Shown here one piece after another: positions 7,795 through 16,483 of a stretch of 64,000 nt of DNA. The position numbers and the translations under genes are program-made. The stretch is from Tsukamurella sp. 8F (GTDB lineage: Bacteria > Actinomycetota > Actinomycetes > Mycobacteriales > Mycobacteriaceae), in the NCBI RefSeq assembly GCF_029167375.1, contig NZ_JARFTP010000024.1, positions 1-64,000 of the forward strand. Direction: 5' to 3'. Positions within the stretch are counted from its first letter, which is position 1; each line of letters starts with the position of its first letter. The notes under the pieces are model-generated. The model saw only the letters and a list, made by a program, of their open reading frames with translations, was not told the DNA's origin and did not search any database.

Positions 7795-8439
7795 GTGGCG
7801 AAACACCGCATGCAGCCGCAGCCCTCTCGCGGGGCGACCGCAGCCCGTGGCGCACTTGCCGCCGGCGCGATCACTCTCGGAACCCTGGCCGTGCCGGCCG
7901 CCAACGCGATGGCCGCCCCGGCGACCGGTTCCCACGAGGCACATAAGCCCGTGGTGAAGAAGGCGAAGAAGGCTCCGGTCAAGAAGGTCGCCAAGAAGGT
8001 TGCGCCGAAGAAGACGGTGAAGACCGTCAAAAAGGCGTCGAAGCCGCTCGTCCAGTCCGCCTCGATCGCCCCGAAGACCATCGAGGTCCATGCGGGCGGC
8101 GCGAAGGCTCAGGCCGTGCAGACCGCTCTGTCCAAGACCGGCATGCCCTACTCGTACGGTTCCGCGGGGCCCAACGCCTTCGACTGCTCGGGTCTCGTCT
8201 ACTACTCGATGAAGTCGGCCGGCATCAGCGTCCCGCGCGACAGCTGGGGTCAGCTCGGCGGCGGCACCCCCGTCTCGCTGAGCAACCTGCAGCCCGGCGA
8301 CGTCATCATCTACAACGGCGGCAGCCACGCCGGCCTCTACATCGGTAACGGCAAGGTCGTGCAGGCCATCAACTACGGCATCCCGGTCAAGGTGACGCCG
8401 CTCGACAACATGAAGGTGTACGCCGCGCGCCGCTACTGA
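7795..8439 (+). CDS. Secreted NlpC/P60 peptidoglycan endopeptidase with Lys-rich linker
   Basis: A 214-residue exported hydrolase that should cut peptide stems of peptidoglycan. A signal sequence occupies residues 1-41 (hydrophobic core near ARGALAAGAITLGTLA, AMA-AP cleavage). A strongly basic linker (about 51-83, repeated PVKK/KKV units) may hold it to anionic wall polymers. The NlpC/P60 domain (about 105-214) has catalytic Cys131 in DCSGL and His178 in GSHAGLYIG; the third polar position appears to be Gln190. The GTG start has a GGAGAA ribosome site. Expression is under the upstream c-di-AMP riboswitch, tying wall hydrolysis to c-di-AMP level. Confidence 0.94.
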   Translation: MAKHRMQPQPSRGATAARGALAAGAITLGTLAVPAANAMAAPATGSHEAHKPVVKKAKKAPVKKVAKKVAPKKTVKTVKKASKPLVQSASIAPKTIEVHAGGAKAQAVQTALSKTGMPYSYGSAGPNAFDCSGLVYYSMKSAGISVPRDSWGQLGGGTPVSLSNLQPGDVIIYNGGSHAGLYIGNGKVVQAINYGIPVKVTPLDNMKVYAARRY

Positions 8440-8493
8440 AGCGCGCAGTTCACCTCGTCGACACCCCGGCGTCGCGTGCGCTCTACCGGTCGG

Positions 8494-8499
8494 TAATCT
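8494..8499 (+). promoter_or_regulatory. Possible -10 box for ripC-like gene
   Basis: TAATCT lies 62 bases upstream of the second NlpC/P60 gene. This hexamer is also the -10 candidate for the riboswitch, aroG and sepF transcripts. No good -35 is visible, so this is only a candidate. Confidence 0.35.
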
Positions 8500-8560
8500 G
8501 GTCGGATGCGCCCCCGGCCCGGGGTGGCTCGACCGCCGATCGGAAGGACCCGCACCTCCT

Positions 8561-9622
8561 GTGCATCCTGCAGTCTCCCGCACGCGATTCGGTGGGCTCG
8601 CACGCGCTGCCGCTCTTTCGACTGCGGCCGTCGTGCTGGTGACCGGCACTGTGGTCGGCTCGGCTGCCGCCGACCCGTCCGGTTCCTCGTCGGATCCCAA
8701 TGCGGTGCTCAGGCACTATAAGGACCTGGCTCGCAAGGCGGAGCAGGCCAACGAGGCGAGCGTCGCAGCGCAGGTGGACTACGACAAGAAGGCTGCGGCG
8801 AAGAAGGCCACCCAGGCGGCCGTCGCCGCCGCTCAGCGTGACGTATCGACCGTCACCGCGGAGCGAGACGCCCTCCAAAGTCGGGTCGACTCCGTTGTGC
8901 GCGCCAACTACGAGGGCGGTCGTACGAACCGCCTGTTCGCCCTCCTGGTCAGCGACTCCCCGCAGCAGATGCTCGACCAGATGTCGACACTCGACTTCCT
9001 CAGTCGCGACGTCGCGAACACTGTCCGGCGTTTCGCGGCCGTCAAATCGCGTGCGCTGCAGGCGCAGCAGAAGGCCCAGCAGGCCACGGCGGCGGCTACT
9101 ACAGCCGCGGCGGACGCTCTCGAGGTCCGCGACGACTGGGCACGTAAGCGTGCTGCCCTCGCGATGGACGCTGCGCGCGTGAAGGCCGTCTACGACTCCC
9201 TCACCAATGCGCAGCGTTCGGCTCTCATCGGGCCGACGGTGCCCTTCGACCCACGGCTCGTTCCCAAGGGTTCGTCGCCGCAGCTGGTGGCCGTGCAGGC
9301 GGCGCTGTCGCGCATCGGCGACCCGTACGAGTGGGGCGGGACCGGCCCGAGCCAGTTCGACTGCTCGGGGCTGATGATGTGGTCGTATCAGCAGGCCGGT
9401 AAGTCACTGCCCCGGACGTCGCAGGCACAGCTCGCAGGCGGCCAGCAGATCTCGCGCAATCAACTGCAGCCCGGCGATCTGGTGATCTACTACTCGTCGG
9501 CGTCCCACGTCGGCATGTACATAGGCAACGGCTACGTCGTGCACGCGCCCACGTTCGGGGTCCCGGTGCAGGTGGTCCCCGTCGATCGTGCCGGGCCCTT
9601 CGACGCCGCCGTCCGCTACTAG
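8561..9622 (+). CDS. ripC: RipC-like NlpC/P60 peptidoglycan endopeptidase with coiled-coil domain
   Basis: A 353-residue secreted hydrolase corresponding in position and layout to M. tuberculosis RipC (Rv2190c). A signal peptide (AALSTAAVVLVTGTVVGSAAA) is followed by a long Ala/Lys/Gln-rich coiled coil (about residues 47-220). This is the region that in RipC-type enzymes is regulated by the FtsEX divisome complex. The NlpC/P60 domain (about 240-353) has catalytic Cys268 in DCSGL, His316 in SHVGMYIG and a third His in VVHAP. The GTG start has a GGAAGGA ribosome site 12 bases upstream. It follows the other hydrolase by about 120 bp and may be partly co-transcribed. Confidence 0.92.
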   Translation: MHPAVSRTRFGGLARAAALSTAAVVLVTGTVVGSAAADPSGSSSDPNAVLRHYKDLARKAEQANEASVAAQVDYDKKAAAKKATQAAVAAAQRDVSTVTAERDALQSRVDSVVRANYEGGRTNRLFALLVSDSPQQMLDQMSTLDFLSRDVANTVRRFAAVKSRALQAQQKAQQATAAATTAAADALEVRDDWARKRAALAMDAARVKAVYDSLTNAQRSALIGPTVPFDPRLVPKGSSPQLVAVQAALSRIGDPYEWGGTGPSQFDCSGLMMWSYQQAGKSLPRTSQAQLAGGQQISRNQLQPGDLVIYYSSASHVGMYIGNGYVVHAPTFGVPVQVVPVDRAGPFDAAVRY

Positions 9623-9669
9623 GCACCCTTCTCGACCAGGTCGCGCCGGAGTCGCGGTGTCGCTGCCGG

Positions 9670-9675
9670 TACGGT
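9670..9675 (+). promoter_or_regulatory. Probable -10 box of leaderless pimB' promoter
   Basis: TACGGT is followed by seven bases and the ATG of pimB'. The layout supports this ATG as the start, rather than the in-frame GTG three codons earlier. Confidence 0.45.
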
Positions 9676-9682
9676 GGTCGCC

Positions 9683-10810
9683 ATGCCGCGGACGCTGTTG
9701 GTGACCAACGACTTCCCGCCCCGACCGGGTGGCATCCAGTCCTACCTCCAGGCGTTCGCGGGTCGGCTGCCCCCCGACGATCTGGTGGTCTATGCGTCGC
9801 GCTGGCGCGGGTGCGAGGAATTCGACGCGGCGCAGCCGTTCGAGGTCGTGCGCCACCCGACAACGCTACTGCTGCCGACGCCGGCCGCGTACCGCAGGGC
9901 GCGAGATCTGGTACGTGCCAACGATATCCGTACCGTATGGTTCGGTGCGGCCGCGCCCTTGGCGCTGCTAGGAGAGCGGCTGCGCCGGGCGGGCGCAGAC
10001 CGCATCGTGGCTTCAACGCACGGTCATGAGGTGGGCTGGTCGATGATCCCGCCGGCTCGTGCGTGCCTGCGCCGGATCGGCGAGACCACCGACGTCGTCA
10101 CGTACGTCAGCCGGTACACCCGCGGGAGGTTCGCCGCCGCGTTCGGCGCAGACTGCGCGCTCGAGCATCTGCCGCCGGGGGTCGACGCGGGCGTGTTCGC
10201 CCCCGACGACGGCGCGCGCGCCGAACTGCGCGCCCGGTACGGCCTCGGCGCCGACGAACCGACGGTGCTCTGCCTGTCCCGTCTCGTGCCGCGGAAGGGG
10301 CAGGACATGCTGTTGCGGGCACTGCCGCGCATTCGCCAGCGGGTGCCCGGCGCGCGGCTCGTGATCGCCGGTGGGGGACCGTACGCCGAGAACCTGCACA
10401 AGCTCGCGGCGGACGTCGGGGTCTCGGAACACGTCGTGTTCACCGGCTCGGTTCCCGCGGGAGAGCTTGCGGCACATCACAATCTGGGCGACGTCTTCGC
10501 GATGCCATGCCGCACGCGCGGCGCGGGGCTCGACGTCGAAGGCCTGGGCATCGTGTTCCTCGAGGCGTCGGCGAGTGGGAAGCCCGTCGTCGCAGGGGAT
10601 TCCGGTGGCGCGCCGGAGACGGTGCGCGAGGGCCAGACCGGCCACGTCGTGCCCGGGCGGGACGTCCCGCGCATCGCCGACGCGGTCGCCGACCTGCTCG
10701 CCGACCCGGACCGCGCGGCCGAGATGGGCCGTGCCGGCCGGGCGTACGTAGAGGAGGCGTTCGACTGGCGCCGCCTCGGCGCGCGCCTGCAGAGCATCCT
10801 GGCCGAGTGA
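9683..10810 (+). CDS. pimB: Phosphatidylinositol monomannoside mannosyltransferase PimB'
   Basis: A 375-residue GT-B (GT4 family) glycosyltransferase matching Rv2188c, which adds the second mannose to PIM1 using GDP-mannose at the cytoplasmic face of the membrane. The N-terminal domain begins TLLVTNDFPPRPGGIQSYL (acceptor side). The C-terminal domain carries the nucleotide-sugar signature with LSRLVPRKGQDMLLRALP and EGLGIVFLEASASGKPVV, including the conserved E-x7-E pair. It belongs to lipomannan/lipoarabinomannan synthesis together with mptA (24910-26436) in this window. It converges with fadD15, with a single base between the stop codons. Confidence 0.93.
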   Translation: MPRTLLVTNDFPPRPGGIQSYLQAFAGRLPPDDLVVYASRWRGCEEFDAAQPFEVVRHPTTLLLPTPAAYRRARDLVRANDIRTVWFGAAAPLALLGERLRRAGADRIVASTHGHEVGWSMIPPARACLRRIGETTDVVTYVSRYTRGRFAAAFGADCALEHLPPGVDAGVFAPDDGARAELRARYGLGADEPTVLCLSRLVPRKGQDMLLRALPRIRQRVPGARLVIAGGGPYAENLHKLAADVGVSEHVVFTGSVPAGELAAHHNLGDVFAMPCRTRGAGLDVEGLGIVFLEASASGKPVVAGDSGGAPETVREGQTGHVVPGRDVPRIADAVADLLADPDRAAEMGRAGRAYVEEAFDWRRLGARLQSILAE

Positions 10811-10811
10811 A

Positions 10812-12641
10812 CTACCTCGCGTAGATCGAGGCGATGTCGTCGGCGTACTTCTGCGCCACGACGTTTCGCTTCACCTTGAGCGTCGGCGTCATCTCACCGG
10901 TCTCCTCGGTGAAGTCCTCGGGGAGCAGGCGCCATTTCTTGATCGCCTCGGCGTGCGAGACGGTCTGGTTGGCGACGGCGACCGCCCCGTCGATCTCGGC
11001 CTTCAGATCAGGATCGTCCCGAAGGTCGGCGACGGTGGCCGACTCGGGCTTACCCTTCTCACTCTTCCAAGCAGGGAAGACCTCGGGATCGATGGTCACC
11101 AGCGCCGCGATGAAGGGCTGCTGGTCGCCGACGACCATCGCCTGGGAGATGAGGCGGTTGCTGCGGAGCGCGTCCTCGAGCCCGGCGGGGGAGACGTTCT
11201 TGCCGCCCGCCGTGACGATGAGCTCCTTCTTACGGCCCGTGATGGAGACGTACCCGTCGGCGTCGATCGCGCCCAGGTCGCCGGTGTGGAACCAGCCGTC
11301 CTCGAGCGCGTCCGCGGTGGCCTCCTCGTTGCCCCAGTATCCGCGGAACACCACGGACCCCTTGAGCAGGAGCTCGCCGTCGTCGGCGATCTTGACGGAC
11401 TGGCCGGGAAGTGGACGGCCCACCGTCCCGATGCGCTGTGCATTCGGCTGGTTCACCGCCACTGCGGCCGTGGATTCGGTCAGACCGTAGCCCTCTAGGA
11501 TGGTCAGGCCGGCGCCCCGGAAGAAATGGCCGAGGCGCGCGCCGAGCGGCGCCCCACCCGAGATCGCGACGGTGCAGCGGCCTCCGAGCGCCGCCTTGAG
11601 CTTGGAGTAGACCAGCTTGTCGAAGACGGTGTGCTTCGCCGTGAGCAGCAGGCCCGGCCTTCCCTCGTCGAGCGCTTTGGAGTACTCGATCGCCGTCTGC
11701 GCGGCGATCTCGAAGATCTTGCCCTTCCCGCCGTCGTTGGCGCTCTTCTCGACGCCGGCGTAGACCTTCTCGAACACGCGAGGCACCGACAGGACGATTC
11801 CCGGCTGGAACACCGCGAACTGTGGGACCAGATTCTTGGTGTCGTTGAAGTGGCCGACCACGGTGCCGCCCTTGAAGCATGCGATCGACACTGCGCGGGC
11901 GAGGACGTGCGCCATCGGCAGGAAGAACAGAGCGGAGTTGCCCGGCTTACGAACCACGTCGCCGATGTCGGACTCGAGGATCGCGTCGACCTCGCTGATG
12001 AGGTTCGAGTGCGTGAGCTCGCAGCCCTTCGGCCGTCCGGTGGTTCCCGAGGTGTAGATCAGCGTCGCGACGTCCGAGCTGCGGACGCCGGCGCGGCGCG
12101 CGTGCACCTCGTCCTCGCTGATCCCCTCACCCTCGGCAGTGAGCGTCTCCACGGCGCCCTTCTCGGCGTCCGCCGCATCCTTGCCACCCTCGGTCGCGTC
12201 TATCCGCAGCACGCGCTCGACGTCGGACAGACTGTCGAGCGTTGCGACCTCGGCTGCCTGCTTGTCGCCCTCGATGATGAGCAGCACGGCCTTGGAGTCC
12301 CGCAGGATCCAATCGATCTGGCCTGACGAGCTCGTCTCGTAGACCGGGACCGTCACGGCGCCGGCGGCCCAGATCGCGTAATCGATGAGGGGCCATTCGT
12401 AGCGCGTCGAGGAGACGAGCGCGACGCGATCGCCGGGCTGTACCCCCTGCGCCACGAGGCCCTTGGCGACGCCGAGCACCTCATCGGTGAACTGCCGCGT
12501 GGTCACCGGCCGCCAGTGTTCACCGACCAGGCGCTTGATCCGGACGCTCTGGGGCGCGGTGCGGGCGAGGTCGAGCAGGATGTCCACTGTCGAAGCGTCC
12601 TCGGGGACGGTGAAGTTGGCAGGCACAGCGATCTCGCGCAC
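10812..12641 (-). CDS. fadD15: Long-chain fatty-acid-CoA ligase, FadD15-like
   Basis: A 609-residue AMP-forming acyl-CoA synthetase that activates long-chain fatty acids. It has the AMP-binding P-loop YTSGTTGRPKG, the LEGYGLTESTAAVAV adenine motif, the GWFHTGDLG motif and the C-terminal GRKKELIVTAGGKNVSP hinge. A conserved catalytic-type Lys lies in the final TPTLKVKRN segment. Its position between pimB' and the SRPBCC pair matches Rv2187 of M. tuberculosis, where FadD15 makes acyl-CoA. The GTG start has a GGAGG ribosome site. The gene converges with pimB'. Confidence 0.94.
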   Translation of the reverse strand: MREIAVPANFTVPEDASTVDILLDLARTAPQSVRIKRLVGEHWRPVTTRQFTDEVLGVAKGLVAQGVQPGDRVALVSSTRYEWPLIDYAIWAAGAVTVPVYETSSSGQIDWILRDSKAVLLIIEGDKQAAEVATLDSLSDVERVLRIDATEGGKDAADAEKGAVETLTAEGEGISEDEVHARRAGVRSSDVATLIYTSGTTGRPKGCELTHSNLISEVDAILESDIGDVVRKPGNSALFFLPMAHVLARAVSIACFKGGTVVGHFNDTKNLVPQFAVFQPGIVLSVPRVFEKVYAGVEKSANDGGKGKIFEIAAQTAIEYSKALDEGRPGLLLTAKHTVFDKLVYSKLKAALGGRCTVAISGGAPLGARLGHFFRGAGLTILEGYGLTESTAAVAVNQPNAQRIGTVGRPLPGQSVKIADDGELLLKGSVVFRGYWGNEEATADALEDGWFHTGDLGAIDADGYVSITGRKKELIVTAGGKNVSPAGLEDALRSNRLISQAMVVGDQQPFIAALVTIDPEVFPAWKSEKGKPESATVADLRDDPDLKAEIDGAVAVANQTVSHAEAIKKWRLLPEDFTEETGEMTPTLKVKRNVVAQKYADDIASIYAR

Positions 12642-12787
12642 GCGATCCTCCGGTCGGCTCGGAATGTGAGGGTTGCCTGAACCCTACACCGTGGTCATTC
12701 GCGTCCCGGGCGATCACGAATGCCTGGCAGAGGCCCTGCAAGGCCGGGCGCCGTGAGCCCGTCGGGGGGATGTGCCAGTCTTATGAC

Positions 12788-13240
12788 GTGAGCACCATCC
12801 AAGTCGCAGACGAGGCATTCGTCGCCGCGGCGCCGGCGCGCGTGGCCGCCGCTCTGGCGCACCCGGCCCGGTGGCGTAAGTGGTTCCCCGATCTCACACT
12901 GGAGGTGACGGAGGACCGCGGTGAGCTCGGGCTGCGCTGGCGCGTGTCGGGCGACGTCGTCGGTACGTCGGAGATGTGGATCGAGCCGCTGCTGGACGGT
13001 AGCCTGCTCCACTACTTCCTGCACGCGGAGCCGAACTCACCGCTGACGCCCGGCCAGGCCGCGGCACAGACTCGGGATCGCCGGGTCGCGGGGCACTCCG
13101 CGATGTTCGATGTGAAGTTCGCGGCGGAGGAGGGGCGCCGACTGGGCGAGCCCGCCGCCGCGGCACAGGCCCCGCCGCCGTTGTCGGACGGCGCGACGGG
13201 CGGAGCACCACGCCACAGCAACCGGGAGGCGAAGCAATGA
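12788..13240 (+). CDS. SRPBCC-fold hypothetical protein (first of pair)
   Basis: About 150 residues with a START/SRPBCC-like opening (STIQVADEAFVAAAPARVAAAL, then WRKWFPDLTLEV), a fold that forms a deep hydrophobic pocket for lipids or polyketides. The C-terminal 40 residues are Ala/Pro-rich and probably disordered. The start chosen is a GTG that gives the domain its normal N-terminus; an ATG six codons upstream is also possible and has a G-rich stretch before it. The stop overlaps the next gene as ATGA. It matches the position of Rv2186c. No ligand or reaction can be named. Confidence 0.8.
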   Translation: MSTIQVADEAFVAAAPARVAAALAHPARWRKWFPDLTLEVTEDRGELGLRWRVSGDVVGTSEMWIEPLLDGSLLHYFLHAEPNSPLTPGQAAAQTRDRRVAGHSAMFDVKFAAEEGRRLGEPAAAAQAPPPLSDGATGGAPRHSNREAKQ

Positions 13241-13683
13241 GCGACCGCACGCAGGCGTCCATAGTCGTCGACGCGCCCGCCGAGCGCGTGATGGCGGCGA
13301 TCGCGGACTTCGACAACTACCCCAAGTGGGTGGCGACGGCGAAGGAGGTGACCGTCCTCGAACGCTCGGCGGACGGTCGGCCTGCGCGAGTGCGATTCGT
13401 GATCGACGCCGGCTTCCTCAAGGACACGTACGAGCTGGTCTATACGTGGGAGGCGGGCGGCCGGGCCGTCAGCTGGGAGCTCGCGGAGTCGACGATGCAG
13501 CGCAGCCAGCACGGCAGCTACGAGTTGAGATCCTCCGTAGACGGCGCCTCCACCACCGTCACCTATACCCTCGAGGTGACCGTGCACATCCCGATGCTCG
13601 GGATGCTGCGGCGCAAGGCGGAGAAGACCATCACGGACACCGCGCTCAAGGAGCTCAAGCGCCACGTCGAGGGCAGCGAGTAG
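13237..13683 (+). CDS. SRPBCC/polyketide cyclase-like protein (second of pair)
   Basis: A 148-residue single-domain SRPBCC protein like Rv2185c. Typical features are the opening strand QASIVVDAPAERVMAAIADF, the FDNYPKWV turn, and a long C-terminal helix (KTITDTALKELKRHVEG). It is translationally coupled to the preceding SRPBCC gene (ATGA) and to the ArsA-like gene, whose GTG starts immediately after the TAG. The family binds hydrophobic ligands; the ligand here is unknown. Mycobacterial neighbours suggest an envelope-lipid context. Confidence 0.88.
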   Translation: MSDRTQASIVVDAPAERVMAAIADFDNYPKWVATAKEVTVLERSADGRPARVRFVIDAGFLKDTYELVYTWEAGGRAVSWELAESTMQRSQHGSYELRSSVDGASTTVTYTLEVTVHIPMLGMLRRKAEKTITDTALKELKRHVEGSE

Positions 13684-14967
13684 GTGCCGGGCGGGCAGGT
13701 CCCCGTCGCGCCGCGCACCGTGCTGGTGGCGGGCGCGGGGGGCGCGGGCAGGACCGCGGTGGCGTGCGCGCTCGCGGCCCGCGGTGCCGCGGCCGGACGG
13801 CGCGTGCTGCTGATCTCTATCGGCCGCGTCGCAGACCCGCTGACGGCCACACCCGCAGCCGGCTACGACCACGTCCACCTCAATCCCATCCGGCTGCTCG
13901 CGGACTGGTGGGAGCGCACCGCCAGGGCCGTTGCGGCCTCGCGTCCGATGCGAGGCGACGGCGAACCCCCGGGTTTCGACCCCTTCGTGCTCGAACCCCC
14001 GGAGATCACGGGGCTCGCCGACGCGGAGCACCTGCTCACGCTCGCCGCGGTGCACCGGTACGCCACAGGCGAGGGCGGGTACGACGACGTGCTCGTCGAC
14101 GCGCCGGGATTCGAGCACCTCGCCGCCCTGCTGACCGCGCCGGCTACCGTCGCCGCCTATCTGGAGCGCGTATGGCCGCGGCACGTGCGCCTCTCGGGAC
14201 CGGCCACCGACGGGCCGGCGACCGGCGCGCTCGCCGGGCTCATCCTCGCCGAGCGGCTGACGGTCCTGGCCGAGCAACTCGCCGCGTTCGTCGGGGACCG
14301 GGACGCGCTGCGGCTGCTGTACGTCCTCGTCGCCGACGGCGGCCGGATCCCCCGGGCACGGTCCGAGCTCGCCGCCCTCGAGGTGCTGGGCCTGCGACCC
14401 GCGGCGATCGTGCTCAATCGGGTGCTGCGCGCGGATTCCCGCTTCGCACACGATCTTCCGCATCCGGCGTTGCAGTGGTTCGCGCGCCGACTCGCGGATC
14501 AGGAGGCCGCGCTGAGCGGCGCCGCCGAGTTCGGCGCGGCTCTTGCGCGGCCGGTGCTGACCGTCGACGAGGCGCCGGCCCCCCTGGCGGACGCCGCGGA
14601 CGCGGGACGGCTCGATGTGTCCCGCCCGGGCGGATCGGACACCGAATCCGGCGGACCGGCGGCGGGCGACGTGCTGTCGTTGCTCGGTAGCGACGACGCT
14701 GCGCCCCCGGCGGTACGACACGTCGGCGGGACCGGGCTGGATGCTCGATACGAGTGGACCGTCGAGCTGCCGCTCGTCGACCCGGCGACGATAGGCCTGG
14801 GCCGGGTCGAGGAGGATGTCGTGATCGACGCCGAAGGCGTCCGCCGGCGGATACGGCTCCCGTCGGTCCTGCGCAGATGCGTCGTCGAGGGCGCCTCCTA
14901 CTCCGATGACGCCCTGCACGTGAGTTTCGTCCCAGATCCGGAGGTGTGGCCCCGTGGCGGAGCATGA
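13684..14967 (+). CDS. ArsA/Get3-like P-loop protein with degenerate Walker A
   Basis: A 427-residue relative of ArsA/Get3 ATPases at the Rv2184c position. The N-terminus reads LVAGAGGAGRTAVACALA where ArsA has GKGGVGKT: both lysines of the deviant Walker A are replaced, by Ala and Arg. A DAPGFEHLAALLTAP segment corresponds to the ArsA switch II/signature (DTAPTGHTLRLL in canonical members). The last about 75 residues (YEWTVELPLVDPATIGL onward) resemble the HSP20-like C-terminal domain of ArsA proteins. ATP hydrolysis is doubtful given the P-loop; it may be a membrane-protein or lipid-handling factor with the flanking SRPBCC proteins. Confidence 0.82.
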   Translation: MPGGQVPVAPRTVLVAGAGGAGRTAVACALAARGAAAGRRVLLISIGRVADPLTATPAAGYDHVHLNPIRLLADWWERTARAVAASRPMRGDGEPPGFDPFVLEPPEITGLADAEHLLTLAAVHRYATGEGGYDDVLVDAPGFEHLAALLTAPATVAAYLERVWPRHVRLSGPATDGPATGALAGLILAERLTVLAEQLAAFVGDRDALRLLYVLVADGGRIPRARSELAALEVLGLRPAAIVLNRVLRADSRFAHDLPHPALQWFARRLADQEAALSGAAEFGAALARPVLTVDEAPAPLADAADAGRLDVSRPGGSDTESGGPAAGDVLSLLGSDDAAPPAVRHVGGTGLDARYEWTVELPLVDPATIGLGRVEEDVVIDAEGVRRRIRLPSVLRRCVVEGASYSDDALHVSFVPDPEVWPRGGA

Positions 14968-15475
14968 CACCCCCGGCGAGGCCGGTCCGTGGGGCGATCC
15001 GCGGATCGACGAGTTCTATCTCGCGGCTACCCGCTTTCTCGAGTCGATGCGGCCGTGGGTCGCTGCGGGCATGGCCGAGCACCTCGCGCATCCCCGGGGC
15101 GAGCCGGGTGCGTGCCGACTGTGTGCCGCCGTAGACGCGGTGGCCGACCCCGCCGAGCAGCTGCTGCGTGACGCGACGGCCGGTCTCGCCGAGCTGGGGA
15201 CCCTGGTCTTCGAGGAGCTGATGCGCCTCATCGAGGAATTGTTCGGGCGCGTCAGCCTCACCATCGAGCAGATCCGGGAGCGCTACACCGCGTCCTCGTC
15301 GACGCCCGCCGACGAGGACGACACCGAGACCGAGGGCGGGGTGCCGTCGGACGGGCCCGGCCCAGCCGTCGACGGCGCCGGGCCGGGCCCGAGTGGACGT
15401 GCAGCCCGCGGCGGACGAGGTTACGTGCCGATCGAAGTATCCGTCGAAACGCCTCGCAACGAGGAGGAAGAGTGA
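14954..15475 (+). CDS. Conserved hypothetical protein (Rv2183c-like)
   Basis: A 173-residue protein overlapping the ArsA-like gene by 14 bases, so expression is coupled. Residues 18-60 and 63-105 are amphipathic helices, with a CRLC pair (PGACRLCAAVDAVADP) that could bind metal. The C-terminal third is low-complexity (Pro, Gly, Asp, Glu) and ends EEEE. There is no signal peptide. Position and length match Rv2183c; I can assign no function. Its stop overlaps the next gene (GTGA). Confidence 0.8.
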   Translation: MAEHDTPGEAGPWGDPRIDEFYLAATRFLESMRPWVAAGMAEHLAHPRGEPGACRLCAAVDAVADPAEQLLRDATAGLAELGTLVFEELMRLIEELFGRVSLTIEQIRERYTASSSTPADEDDTETEGGVPSDGPGPAVDGAGPGPSGRAARGGRGYVPIEVSVETPRNEEEE

Positions 15476-16440
15476 ACCAGGGACCCGCGACGATCGGCAT
15501 CGATATCGGCGGCACGTCGGTGCGTGCGGGTGTGGTCGACGCCGAGGGCACGATGCTCGACTCGGCGCGCGCCGAGACCCCGCGCAGCGCCAGTGCCGTC
15601 GAGCGGTGCCTCGACCGGCTCGTCGGCGAGCTCGCCGGACGCAACGACGTTGCCGCGGTCGGTCTTGCGGTGGCGGGTTTCCTCGACCCCGAGCGCAAGC
15701 ACGTGGCGTTCGCGCCACACCTCCCGTGGCGCGACGCCGCGGTCCCCGACGAGATGAGCGCGCGCATCGGCCTGCCCGTGGTGATGGAGCACGACGCCAA
15801 CTCCGCGGCCTGGGCCGAGTACGCGTACGGCGGCGCGAAGGGTGCGGAGGTGACATGCGTCGTCGCGATCGGGACGGGCATCGGCGCGGCGCTGATCGTG
15901 GACGGGAAGCTGTTCCGGGGCGCCTTCGGGGTCGCGCCGGAGCTCGGCCACCTGCAGGTGGTACCCGACGGACGTCCATGCACGTGTGGCAAGCAGGGCT
16001 GCTGGGAGCGGTACTGCAGCGGCACCGCGCTCGTGGAGACCGCTATCGACATGATGGCGCCCTCGGGCACGCACGGCCTGCTGATGGCACGCGAGGTCGC
16101 GGCTGATCCGGGCTCCCTGACCGGGCGCCGCGTGGCCGCGGCGGCAGAGGCGGGCGACCCTGTGGCCCTGGACGTGATGGCCGACTTCGCGAAGTGGCTG
16201 GGAGTCGGCCTGGCGATGGTCAGCGACATCTTCGATCCGGATCTGATCGTGCTGTCCGGGGGCGTGGGCTCGGCGTCGCGGCTGTACCTCGATGACGCAC
16301 GCGATCACTACGCGCGGCTGCTCACCGGGGCGAAGTACCGGCGCAAGGCGCGGATCCGTGCGACCGAACTGGGGGAGCGCGCAGGCATGCTCGGAGCCGC
16401 GGCGATCGCACGCGAGACGGTGGCATCCGCCGGGCGGTAA
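15472..16440 (+). CDS. ROK-family sugar kinase (probable glucokinase)
   Basis: A 322-residue ROK kinase. It has the N-terminal phosphate loop IGIDIGGTSVRAGVVD, the sugar-binding site EHDANSAAWAE with catalytic Asp, and a second phosphate loop VVAIGTGIGAALI. The ROK zinc motif CTCGKQGCWERYCSG is intact, as is the adenosine-site LSGGVG. Glucose is the most likely substrate (ROK glucokinases of actinobacteria), but N-acetyl sugars cannot be excluded. It closes the SRPBCC-ArsA-like unit through a GTGA overlap. Confidence 0.9.
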   Translation: MNQGPATIGIDIGGTSVRAGVVDAEGTMLDSARAETPRSASAVERCLDRLVGELAGRNDVAAVGLAVAGFLDPERKHVAFAPHLPWRDAAVPDEMSARIGLPVVMEHDANSAAWAEYAYGGAKGAEVTCVVAIGTGIGAALIVDGKLFRGAFGVAPELGHLQVVPDGRPCTCGKQGCWERYCSGTALVETAIDMMAPSGTHGLLMAREVAADPGSLTGRRVAAAAEAGDPVALDVMADFAKWLGVGLAMVSDIFDPDLIVLSGGVGSASRLYLDDARDHYARLLTGAKYRRKARIRATELGERAGMLGAAAIARETVASAGR

Positions 16441-16483
16441 GGTGATCGGCGACGGATCGGCTACTGCTTAGGAGCGGCGCGGG

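Noticed and set aside
8506-8721. Possible leaderless short ORF starting at an ATG seven bases after TAATCT, upstream of and overlapping the ripC-like gene
   Set aside because: It runs out of frame through the ripC signal peptide and coiled coil and encodes a Cys/Arg-rich sequence with no coding signal; the -10 box is better assigned to ripC itself.
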